A stretch of 64,000 nucleotides of DNA from Riptortus pedestris (Eukaryota; Arthropoda; Insecta; Hemiptera; Alydidae): positions 211,021,001 through 211,085,000 of the forward strand of contig CM032228.1 in assembly GCA_019009955.1 (NCBI GenBank), in the 5' to 3' direction. Below are positions 13,092-26,332 of the stretch, piece after piece (position 1 is the first letter of the stretch; every line of letters starts with the position of its first letter). The notes below the pieces were generated by a model that was not told the origin of the DNA, ran no database searches, and was given only the letters and a program-made list of their open reading frames with translations. A program made the position numbers and the translations under genes.

Positions 13092-16000
13092 TTTTATTTA
13101 TTTAGTACATTAATTTTCCATTACGAAGTAAGGTTTCTATTGGAAATGTTAGTACAACTGTCCACTTCAAATGACGTTACATTCCATACATATCGTGTTT
13201 TTCCTCTTACTATATCCACATGTGAAATTTTACAGCTGGATATATGCTATTGGATGAAAATTGTCATTACTCGTGGAGTTTTGTAGCAATTCTTTTTTTA
13301 TTTTGAACAACAATTTTCTTACTCCTTTAAATGAACCGTTCTGCTGTCAAGTACTAGTTGCTTATTTTGTAAATTATGAACTACAGCTACTCTCCTATAT
13401 CCGAATCCGAGAAGTTTAAGTCTTTGGTTTACCCTCGTTGATTGGATTTAGTGTCACAATCTGTGTTTAGGAGAATCAGTGAGTTAGCGAGCCCTGCTTT
13501 GTCAGTGCCAGTTGACACAATACCATTACTGTTTGCACTGAGGTAAACACTAGTTGTCACCCAATTTCAGCCACTGAGTCTTTGATTAAACAGTTAACTT
13601 CAAGCGCCTCGCCGCGTTTTAATTAGTAGAAGGTAAATGGCTGGAAATAGGATTGGCTGACTTAGTCCATGGGATTCTGGCGTCTAATGGGAAAGTTAAG
13701 TATATTACATAAAATGTCTGACAATTTTGTACGGTTACCCGACTTCGAGAAGTTTGGTATTTAAAACAATTTAAGTTTAATTATGTTCTGTGAATCAGTA
13801 AATGCGTAGGTTTTAATTAAGCTGTGATAGCGTATCTAGAAAGTATATCATGCCGTTATTCCAGTAAAGAGAAATTTCTGATTTTCACTTAGGCTTACTA
13901 GGAAACAAGACCGCGAGGTGCACTAGTTTACCACTGCATGTTTCTGTCCAATAATAATGGCATCAAGAGGAGTAACGGAGAAAACCACTCGACTTTAAAA
14001 AAAAATGTTAATGAAACTTCTCTCAGTGGATTTCGTACACTATTAATGAGTTTCTTTTTACATGCAAGCTATAACTTCAATGTAATTCGAATGTTGTTTC
14101 ACTAAAATTGACTCAGTGAGAAAATCGACAAGCTGGACTAAATTATTATGCCATTCAACTTCATTTCATTAGTAAATCCGAAGGCTTTTCAAATCTCTTG
14201 AAGTAGAAAACATTAGCCTTAGTCATATGAATGTTGAATTAGCATTTTAGCTTCGCCTCTTTAGTCTATTCATTTGAAAAGCGGCATTTCTCTTCTTTAA
14301 TGAGAATTTTAGCAGAGTGAAATGAATGAAAAATGGATCAGATAACATGGCGGACCCTGATAAGCTTCTCTGTATTTATGGGTTTTAATGTTAGTGCTAT
14401 TCGTGCTTTATGGCTTCCTCAAAGGGATAAAAATGAGATATGTTGAATGATAAGAGGTTTTGTTTTTAGGTGCCAAATCCTACTACGAATTCTGGAGGTT
14501 CTAGGGGGAGAGGATTAGGGATGTATATACTTACCATTTCTCTGAATTCTGAATGGAGAAGGACTTGGAGGTACATTACATTTGTAGTGTGCATACTCAC
14601 ACTGGCTAATGACTATCATTATCTAGGCAAAAGACTCAGGAAAGTTAGCTCACTTAGAATTCTAGCTCGAGAGCTATTCTCTCCACACTTTCTGATGACT
14701 TTCATGTTAATAGGTTCATCATAGCAAAGAAAAACCAATGCAATTACTTGTCACAATATTTCTTCTCTTGTTCGTTTTTGTAGAACCTCTCGATCAGTTT
14801 TTCTAGGCAGGGGTAACTACAAAAGATAGCCAGTAAATTAATCTAATTAATTAAACAGATCTAATTAAATGCAAACTTTCAAAAAACAAAAAAGACTCTG
14901 TGGCAGCTGTATTTTTTATTTTAGAAATTAATTTGTTCCTTCTACATATTACTGAAAATAATGGACTGTTTCGAGGAAAATACGTTACTCTCAATTAGCT
15001 ATTTTTGAACAAAATAAAATCTAAACGAATTAAAAAATGTAATTAGTAAAAATTCAATATCTTCAATTGATAATAATAATTCATTAAACTTTGGTTCTAT
15101 TAACCTAAAAATGATGAACCGGAAAACAGCCTATCGCTAAAAAGAAATAAAACATGAATGCTTCTTTTTGTATATGTGAAAAAACAAAAAGATCTTATAA
15201 CATGGCAATGATAGGATGTTTGATCATTTCTTTGAGGAAGTCTATATTACAAAGAAATTGGCCACTCGACAGGTGGTACTTTCTTTGAACATGTCGAGTT
15301 AAAATAAATGAAGGAAATTGAAAACCCTGGCAACAAGGAAGAAAAGTCTCAAAGAAGAAAAAAATTCAGTCTCAAAATAATTAATATAATTGTATAAGAA
15401 TTCAACTTATCTTTCTTTTTTCCTGATTCCTGATAAAGGGGGGGGGTTAAGTTGTTGGAATTTTGTAAATTGTACTATCGGCTGTAAGGTGAATGTAAGA
15501 TCTGACCCTTGTAGAAGTGGGCTGAATCAGTTGTGGCAGAACTTTATACATCCCTTCACCCTTCCTCTTTGGGATCCTCTCTCAAAGGGGCTACTTAACT
15601 GCCTTCTACCAACTTTTATGTGGAAGAAAATTGCCCTTGGTGTTCCATCAAAAGTCCTTCCTTTCTCTTTGGTTTTTCATTCTACGTTAAAATGTTTCCT
15701 TAAAATGGTTTAAATGCAGGGTTGCTGAAGCTTTTATTCATCAGTGTCTCTTCCTTACTAAAATGTTCGTCTGCTATAACAAAAATACAAACAAATTTTA
15801 CCTCTGCATAATTATTATAGCTGATGGAAATATTTGCATATAGTTAGACTACTTTCGTCAGGAGAATATAGTTTTAAGATTGATATTTATCGAAAGACCT
15901 AGATATGAATATTCCTTGAAGTCATGTCGTTAAAATCATTCAGCATTATCCATATTCATAGTAATAAGAGAATATCGTCGCATTGCAGGCGCTGTGCGTC

Positions 16001-16490
16001 CATGTGATTATCCTAACAAAACTGTATACTTACGTGACCCATATATACACCGCAAAGGGACATTAACCATTGACTATACTACTGAATTTCCTTTTTTAAG
16101 TACGCTGTTACTTTATATCCCATGACAAGGCCTAAGCCTAGGACCTGAATTTACCTAATTTAATTTAAAGTATAACCCTTCTGGTAAATGTATTGTAGTT
16201 ATCATTTATTATTTAATAGAAGTATAATGCTTCATCCAAAAAATGAATTTTTAGGTTACGTGGTTCTTAACAAAACAGTATTCGGTGTATTCTAATTGTA
16301 TTTAATGTATTCTCCCTACAGTATCTCTTTAGGTAACTCTCATGCTCTGACAATGGAAATACACAAAACTTTGTAGTTTTTTACACACCCCCACTTCATC
16401 CCTGATGCCTGCGGGAGTGACAATTAAGGTTTTCCTTAGGAATATTAACGCTATAAAATTAATGTCTACACGTTTTATGAAGAAAGATAA
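10611..16490. other. non-coding stretch
   Basis: AT-rich DNA without a recognisable gene. It holds a (CT)n run at 13023-13088, an A run near 12451-12466 and two GC-richer patches at about 11025-11285 and 11485-11740. In those patches minus-strand frames of 98 and 92 codons both contain an FIKP(N/K)A segment, which may reflect an old duplicated repeat but is not convincing as a gene. The frames at 14470-14724 and 15390-15713 lack any domain or splice support. Confidence 0.5.
13023..13088. repeat. (CT)n microsatellite
   Basis: An uninterrupted CT run of about 66 bp. It creates the leucine/serine tracts in overlapping frames, which are not genes. Confidence 0.97.
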
Positions 16491-17020
16491 GTCCTTCACG
16501 CAGCGGGAAACTAAGCAGATTTCCCACTCTGGAAGATGCCAGACGGGTGATCTCATCTCACCAAATATTTATTTCTATGCTAGTACCCAATGCATAGAAG
16601 TGAGGATTTGCTGAAGGCCGAGAACAAGATAATACGAAAAACTTGCCTTATATTTGAGCTACAAAAATGTCTAGAACAACAATTGTAGAACATCAGCATT
16701 TTAACAAGATTAGTCCGGTAACATTTTTCGACCTGTTTCATAATAATTGAGTTATTTAGTATTTTCGACCCCTTCCCCCGCTCCTCTCAGTCAGCCGTTA
16801 ACTAACTTGATCTTTATATTTACGTAAAATGTTTATATATCGAATTTGGTAACCGAATTGCGACCGCTAGAGCTTTTAACAGACAAATAAACATATAGTT
16901 TTTACGGACCTTATTTTTGTCATCTCATGGGTAGGATCGATTAACATTTGAAGATAATTTTCAAAAATGCCGTCATGAGTACAGCTTCATTAGGTGATTT
17001 CCCTTAAGGAAAATCTGCTA
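16491..17020 (-). mobile_element. HINE-like non-autonomous element copy
   Basis: A minus-strand copy with both ends recognisable: GTCCTTCACGCAGCGGG and AACTAAGCAGATTTCCCAC at the hairpin side, and GATTTCCCTTAAGGAAAATC at the head side. The interior keeps TGCGACCGCTAGAGC and GGGTAGGATCGAT. The central (TA)n tract is lost. Confidence 0.75.
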
Positions 17021-17560
17021 AAATGGAGCCTAAAATTAAGAAGAGAAAATATCTCTCTGCGCCTGTTCCCAAGTTGTTAAAATGTACCTTTTCCTGGTAA
17101 CCTAATTTTCCAGTAGCCCTTCTATTTGCCTTGTTTACATGTTTATTAGTGTATGCTGTGGCCGACGGAGGGAGCTGTGCTCGTAAAGTGCTGGTGGTCT
17201 AGGGATGCTGTGGCTAACCGCTCCATGACTCACTGCTGTCTGAGTGTTAGTCATCCCGTACCACGGCCATCTTTCTTATGTACAAGAAAGGAGTCCTTCT
17301 GCGGGCCGCCTCCTCTCTCACATAGTCCTCCAATACCCACTACATATGTCCCATTCCCAGGCCTCATTATAATTGCAATCACGTCAAGCATTACTGTAAC
17401 TGTACTCTCCAAAACCTCCCACAACGCTGATATAATTGCTATGTTAACTAACTCAGTGTTTCCGAGTTCATTATCGTTAACTATGCCATTAATGGGTTTT
17501 GTTATCCGACCTGTATCCGCTCTCCCTGGACCGAATCTGTCCTGTGAAGCATTTGAATAA
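17021..17560. other. inter-element block of balanced composition
   Basis: This segment lies between two same-orientation family copies and is clearly less AT-rich than the rest. It is open on both strands: 135 codons plus-strand from 17153, and 122 codons minus-strand from 17619 to 17251, the latter starting inside the next repeat copy. The minus frame contains NGIVNDNELGNTELVNIAII and a hydrophobic run after it. I recognise no domain, and overlap of two long antisense frames argues that one or both are accidental. Confidence 0.3.
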
Positions 17561-18055
17561 TCCGCCACGCATAGATGCCTTAACCTAGCAGATTTTCCAC
17601 GTGCGTTACCTACTTGCATTTATCTCAAAACGTAAAAGGTCTATAAAAACAATATTTGGGATTTAGGCCTCAAATAATGTGATTCATAATATAACAGCTC
17701 ATTGTTAATATGACATGAGTAGGAGTGGGGATTTACTGAAGGCCGAAAACTAAAAAAATGCAAATACCTCGTTTAATTACCAAGATAGTGAAAAAACGTG
17801 CATAACAACATTTATAGAACTTTACATTTGCAATAAGATTGGTTCTATACAATTTTTCTATCATAACAACCGTGATATTAAGAATTTTCGAAATTCCCTC
17901 TTCTGAACCCCTCTCCTCCTATTGGTCGGATTTCAGCCATTAACGACCTTGATCATTAGTCTTAAATAAAACTTCAAGTCTTAAAATATCAAGTTTTGTA
18001 ACCATCAAACAAAACTTGTGACCGCTAGAGCGTTAGCAGACAAATAAATATTGAT
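17561..18055 (-). mobile_element. HINE-like element, head-truncated (type B)
   Basis: A minus-strand copy beginning with a worn hairpin end (TCCGCCACGCATAGATGCC) and TAGCAGATTTTCCACGTGCG. It follows the type B interior (TTTATCTCAAAACGTAAAAG, ATAACAGCTCATTGTTAATA, GGCCGAAAACTAAAAAAATG). It stops at GACCGCTAGAGCGTTAGCAG, where the TA tract and the head module would follow. This copy, 42187-42713 and 26200-28014 share the same interior. Confidence 0.7.
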
Positions 18056-18059
18056 AGAT

Positions 18060-20389
18060 AGGTTGGTAGACACACTAGAAGATAGTGGAAATCATCTGGA
18101 AATATGGAAAAATTTCAAAATTTGTTTCAATACTTAGAGTAGCCATTGACTACTAAATATTAGTATGAGTTCATTACTGTTGTCAAAAGGTAAAATTATT
18201 TACGGTGTTTCTTTATTTTTTGATCTTTGATATGTGGTTATAAATTAGTTTTAAATTTAAATTTTGATGAGGTGGTACTCATTTTATGTTTATCATTATC
18301 GATCTAATTATAATTTTTAATAATTCTTTTAAATTGCGTTTTTCCCTCACTAACCAGGTGCTCCAATACCCAACATGTAAAATACATCTGGGTGGGTGGT
18401 CTTTTCATCCGAATTTTCGTTGATTCCTCCATTGATAGGCCAGCTCACTTGTTTCTCTCTGCTCCTCGTATATTTGGGCGACTCTCGATCTACTCCATGC
18501 GTTGTATATCAAGGATAGTTGAGAAACTTCCATCTACGTGAGGACATCTGAGGACCCTGTATATTCTCTACTCGAGACCTGTGCCGGGTTCCACGACTCG
18601 CCGATAGCGCTCGGCTTCTGTAAAATAAATAAAAAAGTAATTAAATTCCTTTAATCATATTTTTGTGATCTTATCAATTTTTATTATTCTTATTTATCCA
18701 CTGAAACTCTTGAGAACAGACTTAGTTGCCAATTAATAAATCATCGTTTATCTTTTAGTTTCATGAAATTGTTGTTCATTTGGAGAGACAAAAATTGTAA
18801 GTGTATGATGACGTAGTGAAAATAGTAGTTGTCCCTTGTCATTTGTTTTATAATAGTTAAATTAAGGGGTTGGTATGAAGGGGTTTGTAGGTGTAATTGA
18901 ATTGTGCCCGGAGACGGGCAGGTATGAGCTGTCCGGAACATACCTTTCCGCCCATTAATAATTAAGCCATTGTTCTAAGGCATTGTCTACGCCTCTCATC
19001 ATGAGAACAGGGCTTTAAGACAACTACAATTGTATTACTAATTATTACTCCTCCCGCCGAGTTAGCCATATTTCACATTATTCATATTATTCTTATTCAA
19101 ACACTCTTAATGGCTGTTTGAATGTAAGTAATTATTGTGCATACAAGCCCCTCCTTTAAAAACTAATGGATTTGACCCCAATATCCCTTCGGTTCTTCCT
19201 TATTCAGTAATTAAAACGATAATTATCTGGCTTATTTTGTGCCTGTTGTAGCGATTCTTTATCCTGTATTTCCTGTCCGTTGCACTCTCATTCGATTCCC
19301 CAAATTCCCAGGCCAGTATTAGCGTATTCTTTATTTATTAGCCTTCCGTTCAAAATTATGTTGATTTTTTAGTGAATTTCTGACAGAATAGTAATGTCTC
19401 TAACTTTCTATAGTAATACAAATATTTGAAGACATTGAAGTACTTTCCTTTATTTTGTGTACATATCTATTGAAAGCCTCATCGGCTTGCACGGCGTTTT
19501 GGAGGTTTGACTCTTCGTACTTTAAAAGAATGAGATTAGAACAGAAATCGCATACAAATACTTTGACACAGTTATGTCAACTTTCTTGTTTCTGAAACAA
19601 TTTTTGCATCGCTTAATCCTTACGTTGACTTATATATGTTGTATTATTGAACCTTCATACTGACTAAAATTTTAGTCCTGAAGCTTTTTTAAAAATGCGC
19701 GAGTAGTGGACGTTAGTTTATGAGACAAAAGCAAGCTACAATTTACTCGAAATACGATTGTAACTAGAGAAAAGTATTGGTGATTCAAAATTGTAAGTGA
19801 CTCTACTTCCTCCAAGATGTGCCACATACCCCAATGAGATTGCATTTCAACCCCCGGTATGTATTGTTAGACTTCCATTACTTCTTTCAACCATTTTTGC
19901 CAGCCAATACCAATGAGTGATGGTGGTTGAATTTTCACTTAAGAAAATCAATTAAAAAATGACAAATGATGATGGAAAAATGATCGCTATTCTATTATTG
20001 AATCTTTATTTACATTCCTTGTAAATTTTTGAAATTTATCTGATTTTGGAATAATGTTGAAATCGAATCAATCATGGACCTGTGTATGTGGTTCAGTGGA
20101 ATGATGACCAGAAACTTAGTGATAAACAATAAATTTCAAATTTTCTTAGAATATGCCTGTCCGAAAGTGTTTCACAACCTGTAATATTTTCGTATAAATG
20201 TTAAATGAGTGCTTTACAGGAAACACATATCATGACTGACAGACTCATTCATTCCCGTGAATTCTCGGCTGGAACTATCGGGGTTAAATCATTGTGAATT
20301 ATTTATAGTCGCGTCAAGGAATACAAGGGAAGGACGAACGCTTCTCACTCGCACTACCTTATTAAATTTTTTTTGCTCTTTAAGATATG
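18060..20389. other. mostly non-coding stretch around a candidate exon
   Basis: AT-rich DNA. The only outlier is the GC-normal patch at about 18340-18620, described separately as a minus-strand exon candidate. No other gene or repeat is recognised. Confidence 0.5.
18449..18617 (-). CDS. candidate 5' coding exon of an unidentified gene
   Basis: On the minus strand a pyrimidine-rich tract ending in TTTATTTATTTTACAG gives a good 3' splice site at 18618. About 84 nt of GC-normal sequence with an in-frame TAG follow, then ATG at 18533. The frame reads MEVSQLSLIYNAWSRSRVAQ, then IYEEQRET, and reaches a possible donor (CAA|GTGAGC) at 18448. Without splicing it continues 14 codons to TGA. The composition contrast with flanking DNA, the acceptor and the donor agree with a spliced first coding exon. 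I recognise no family. It could instead be an old repeat or a chance frame. Confidence 0.3.
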
Positions 20390-20602
20390 TTGGGGCCGCG
20401 GCTAGGTCTCGGTTTTAGGGTCCTAATTCACTTGAACAACTTTGGGTCGGGTTCGATTCCTGCGTGGGCAATGGGAATATATTTAATCTGGAATTCATTA
20501 ATTATAATGTCTCGTCCATCCTTTTGATAAAAGAGTGGTAACCTGTAGATAAAGTCCCAATAAACTTTGTTAGAACAATTTGGACGTTAATTAAAAATGT
20601 AT
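20390..20602 (+). repeat. SINE with a different tRNA-like head
   Basis: The B box is strong (GGGTTCGATTCCTGC) at 20449-20463 and an A-box-like GGCTAGGTCTCGG precedes it by a tRNA-like distance. The head differs from that of the 4356 and 10453 copies, but the tail is shared (GTGGTAACCTGTAGATAA, then GTCCCAATAA and TGGACGTTAAT). This indicates a related SINE family with an exchanged head. Confidence 0.7.
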
Positions 20603-23600
20603 AAACATAATTTAACTATAACAAAATGTTGTTGAGATGTTTGCCAAGTAGAGCAGTGTAATTATAAAGAGATTATTTCTGAGACGCTTCAGAAATAAGT
20701 TCTTCATAAGAAAAGATTTATTTTGTAAATTAATTTGAATAAAGAAGAATCCAGATCCTTTGAAGAAAATAAGAACTTGATTGTGAATTCTCTTAATATA
20801 CCGTGTAATTGAATTATTATCGTTACATTTTGATTATAAATCTAAATTGTTTTCACTAATTTGATGAGACTTTATTACGGCTTCGTTCTGTGTGTATTCT
20901 TGTAATGAGCGTGATTTGCTAATATCAGTCCGTTGCCTGATATCAATATTAATATCAATTTTGTTAGCTCCTTAGCCCTTCCTCGAATAGCCTGGAGTCT
21001 TGAAGTCCTTTTGAGGATGAATTAATGCAGAGGCTCATTGAGGATTCTAGATGGGGACTCAGCTGTCAACCTAAATCATAGCTTTGAGACTGGTGAGGTA
21101 TATTCTGACAGATAATCCAAGAGTATCCTCCATGTCCCTAGGAAGGACTATTACCTGCCTCTTCTACCCCTGACAGTACACTAATATTGGATCCTCTCTC
21201 TCCCTCCTTGTCCTCTGTTTGACGGCCCTTCGCCCTTCTTTATATTACAGCTGTCCTTTGGGCCTTTATTGGTTTTTCCCCCCGCTACAAATAACCCTCC
21301 GACTCTCCCCCTCATTTTGCAATGAGAGCTGCTTACATTTTTGATTATACAAATTTCATTCAACAGATTTAAAGCTTCTGTCATTTTTAGTTTCCTATGT
21401 TTCAAAACTGTATTATAATTGGCTTTGGATTGTTTCTATTTATCAGCTTCCATCCATTTTACAATTATTAATAAACATGGACGCCTTCTCACTCTCTGAA
21501 TTTATGTAGTAACATCTCCCTCCCGTTTAACATCTTTACTCTATTAATATTTTAAGTCCCTACTCGATTTTCTTCTGATGACTCTCACGACTTTCTGAGG
21601 TATTCCACCTGTTCACTCCTCTGAAGAGGAATAAGATCTGGTTTCGATGTCAAGGTTGGGCAATGTCTGAATTTATTTTCCTCCCTTAGGTCTTTGGTAA
21701 CGTCTGTTTACAATGCTGCGTCCTTATAAGTGTTTTGAACATATCCGTCTTAAGTACAAAAATTGAATTCATTGTTAATTTAGCATTTATTGATTGAAGT
21801 ATTTCTTCTCAGGTTATGTATGAAAGGTAAGTTCCTCTAGGCTATATAATACTGCATAGTGTGTTCCATCTATAGTTATCATAAAGTCAGCAGGGTCCGG
21901 ATATATTTTTCGACTTGAATGGTTGAAATAACATTCAAATGCTTTTTAAAAAATGCACCCGAACATGCTTTGTTGAACATTCCAAGAGATTTTTCAAGCC
22001 ACGAGTAAACATATAGCATATTTCCTTATTGGGACAACCGACAAAAAAAAAATCCGGCTTTTCTACCTATGTGAAAATGAAAGAGAGTGCTGGAGGGCTT
22101 CACCTCTCATTCCTTTCCCCTCACCCTTTGTAGCCCTTATCTGCACCAAATATTTATCTCCGAATTTTTCCGTTAGTGGTAGATATGAGTGTACATCATG
22201 TTCCTCCGGAGTGATAATAAACGGAGGACAGCTTGTTTGAAATGAGAGCAAAGTCACCCAATAGTGGTTCTGAAGCTTCACCTTACCTTAATATGACTTA
22301 TGAGGTATTAGGAATGTTTTAGTATTGGTACTAATCCAAAGATTTCTGAGTTTTGCTATGCTTAACGTGAATGACAGTGTAATTTTGGTGCATAATTAGT
22401 TAATTTTCCTCCCATCTGTTGGTATTTTGAAGCCCGTATCTAGTGAATTATTACTTATTTGCCTAAAATCCGTTACAGTATTGCATGTGCGAAATATTTT
22501 TTCTTTCTTCAATCTTTTTTTTTCCCCAATATTTTCCCCCGATATAGAATTCAAAGCAGATTGTTGAAGACTGTTTCATTAATTCGAATACCCAGCATTT
22601 AAATTTTTGTTGTAGAAGGCAATTCTATAATATTTATGCCAAATAGTTGTATTGAATTGATGGTTCTATAAAGATAGACAGAGGGAAATACTTTGCTGTT
22701 TTGCAGGTTTAGTATTTCTCGAATTGAACGGCGCTTAAGAGGTACAGTTTGTCACTATTTGCAATTTCATAATAAATAATTTTCCAATTGAAATATTTTC
22801 TGTGGATAGATCTGCGGTACATGTAGTAAAATAATTGCTGATGATATTATATATTTCAAACATAATTATAATTGTTTTATTTTTCAAGTTAATAATTAAT
22901 ATGTTCATATTAAAAAATCGCTTTTGTTTTGGCAAAGCTTTTTAATATATGAATGTTTGTATTATGAAACGAATTGAAAGAGTAATCGTTATAATTTATT
23001 TTTAAAATATCTTAATTACAATCTTCAGATTGTTCTATTTTTTATTATTTTTTTTATAAATCTTGGTTAATTAATTTGATTTTTTTGCAGGTCGTTTTAT
23101 CAATATAGCATTTCCTCATTTTTTATTGTCGATTATTTTGTCATAGGACTTCTCTGGTACCCAATTTAGTAGATAGTATTAATTTGTATAGCTATTTTAT
23201 GAATAATGTTGATTTAAGGCCTTAAGGGAGGGGGAATATTAAATCATTTCATTAGTTATTCTCATTTATCATTCCCGAGTTATTCTTTATTATAAATTTA
23301 CATTTTGCATACGTATGGCCAATTTATTATTGTCATTTCTAGATTATTACATATTCCAGTTTATCTTCCCATTATCATCAGATATGTTTACTTTAGCAGC
23401 ATGTTTGCCATATGCCTGATGTATTTGGATTGTATGCGAGCTGATGGATGTGCGCTTGTAAATAAATAGACTGAGGGCTGATTGTAGGTGGTTCATTAGG
23501 CCGGCCATCACCGGCTGATTACTATGTTTGCACAACACACCCCTCTGTCCCACTTCCTCTAAATCCCTTTCAATCCCTCCAATTTGTTTGTGTTTTTCCT

Positions 23601-26199
23601 ATAAATATTTGCTTTCACGTGTTTTGAACTGAAAGGGGACTTATTGTCTACAAATTGGGAGTTTTTGTGTTGCCGATTGCCTTTTAGCTTGTGACTATTT
23701 CATATTTTCATCCTTTAGACCCCCATACAGTTTATATCTGAATGTATCTTGATGGATGAAATTCTCATCTTTATGTAATACGATATGATTGATGGCTCAA
23801 ATAGTGATAGACCATGTATTGACGTAGGCCAAAAGCCCAGAGATTATGGCTAAAGTTGGATTGGATTTTTTTGTATAATATTTAGTACATCTTTTCATTT
23901 TGAAGCTCTTCTTGTACCAAACACTAGCAATTTGCGGACATAATGGCGTTAAAAAAATAGATAAATAAAAATCTCCTTTACACTAACTTGTTGTTATTTA
24001 AATGTCAATTTAGTCCAGGGTCATCTCACATTGGTGTCTCAATGACAGCTTTGAGTCTTCTCTTTTTAAACCGTTATGTCATTTTCATGAGTGACACTAA
24101 CAAATCCAACGTTTTCGAGATAGAAACCACATCTCACTCACCATATACAAGAAAATGTCACATCACAGACTTATTATTCATTAGGATCTACTGCTTCTGC
24201 TTATTTTCTATTATCTTTTGGAATTATATTTAATAGTATTTTTTTAGTGTACAACCTCTCAGTAAATGTTTCGTTTTTACATTATAGAACTTTGCAGGTC
24301 AACTCATTTGCCACATATTAATATTTCTTTTTTCATGAGCTATAACTTCTATTATTTAATATTAAATATTAAAAAAATTAATGTTTTGGTTGCATATCCG
24401 TCGAACTTTTTCTATTTTTTTTTGCTTTAGTTCTCGTGGCCTTGGCCTTTTGAATAGTTTTGAGGAATACTTTTGTCGGTCTTGAAGTTGTTAGTTAGTT
24501 CTTATTGTGAGCGATAACAGTTTTTGCTCATTGCCATTACTTGGCCTACTTATAAATTTTCCTGCTTTTAAAACATTTGGGTTATATGTGCATATTTAAG
24601 AATACGTGATGATTGTTTGTATGAGAATTTTTATATGAGATTTAAGATGTGTGAGCCGGAGAATATTAATATTTTAGATGTGAATACGGCCAGGAATTTC
24701 CAAGACTTCTATTTATAAAATTTGAGAGGGTTGTTGGAAATATGGTTGGTTCTTGTTTAATTGGGGGTAGAATGTGTGAAAGCCTTTCCTCCGAAATGTT
24801 TACTTTCATCAGTGACGAAGAGCTTGGAAAGCATTTGCTCCATTGACAGAACCATTTTAAAGACCGGTTACCTTGATTAGTGTCGCCCTCTAGACTAAAA
24901 GCTGAAAGTCATCTAGTCACACTTTCAACAAGACTTTGACAAGATTCTCGCGTTGAAAGTGCTTTTTAGCATTGTTGCAAATAAACTGCAAGATCTTGAT
25001 TTATTTATTAATGGACATCACATCAAAGGTGATTTGCCCTTTCAAAAGTCAAAAGTTGAACCAAATGAAATAACAAAAGTGAAATAGATAAGAGATAACA
25101 AGTAACAATGACAATTAACGAAAGTTAAATAAATATACATTTTGTAAGTAAACGTAAAAAAACAACAAAAAATTGGTGATTAGCATAGTTGGTGGATGAT
25201 CAATAGGAAATCAATGACTGAAAATGGTACTTTGGCTAATGATTGTCGTAATTTCCTCCTTCAGGGTAACCATATACATGTCTACAAATGCATATAATAC
25301 AATTATTCCATATAATTTGAAATCTTGTTGCACACCACAAACTTAATTTGTGTGTTAAATTTAGTTGTATATTTGAATTTACTGTAGGTATGAGAATATC
25401 TTGTTAATGTATGGGCTGCCTTCCGTCAAACGTTCTTGTAAGTCGTAGGGGAAGTCCTGGTGTTGTCGTTTTCGGCATTCTTCTCAGTATATGTCTTATA
25501 GTCAAGAGAATGTTGCGGGTTGAGCAAGTAGGTCTGTCAGTCTTTGTCAATAAGTATGATTGTGTTAATTTGGTGTGGCCGATTCTAAGTCTCGAGAGAA
25601 CTACTTCTTTTCTCCTAGAGTTTCTGAAACTTGATGGCCATATCTTCCTTCCGCAAGGAATGGATGTTACTAATTCTAACTCAATTATATCAATCTATAT
25701 CAAATAACTCCCGCTTGGATTCTAATTTAATTTTTACAGTAATGGGAGGAGATCAGGTACACATTGATTTTGTAATGATAGTTTGAATACGCGAAGAGAC
25801 CTGCATTATTATGTGGGCAATAAGAAGGTTTAATGGTTTGCCGCTCATCTCACAGCCCTAAACTATACTGCCTCCATTATTCTACCCCAAGCTCCATTCA
25901 CAACTACCGAATTAAGCGTATTCCACTCTTCCCTAATGGACCTCCTCGTTAAGAAACTTTTTCTTCTTCTTAATGCACATTTTCTCAGTCTTACTGTCAA
26001 GTTTTTATTACACCTTAAAGTGACATTGGCGTTATGGCTATTGGTGATTATATATTGACCATGAATTCAATAAAAAATAATTTAAAATTATGAAGTACCT
26101 GTATACTCTTATTATAAATAACCTGCTCATACCTCATCTTCTTTGTTTTGTGAAGCTTATATTTATTCATCATGAGAGTTAACACAGAACATAATAAAA
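20603..26199. other. non-coding stretch
   Basis: No gene is recognised in 5.6 kb of AT-rich DNA. There is a small perfect hairpin at 20673-20698 (TTATTTCTGA, loop GACGCT, TCAGAAATAA). Frames at 21181, 22063, 23347 and 25411 (98 codons, plus strand) have no domain, splice context or codon bias that I can point to. Confidence 0.55.
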
Positions 26200-26332
26200 G
26201 TCTGTCACGCAGGGGCTGCCTTAACTAAGCAATTTCCCAAGTGCGTTACTTATTTTCATTTATCTCATAAACGTCAAAATCCAGTGAAAACAATATTTTG
26301 TATTCAGGCTTCAAATAAAGTGTTTCATAATA

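Noticed and set aside
12897..13286. 129-codon plus frame with a Leu-Ser tract
   Set aside because: Its core is the (CT)n run at 13023-13088. The flanks lack codon bias and splice context.
15390..15713. 107-codon plus frame
   Set aside because: It has no domain, no splice signals and no codon bias. One such frame is expected by chance in 64 kb scanned on six frames.
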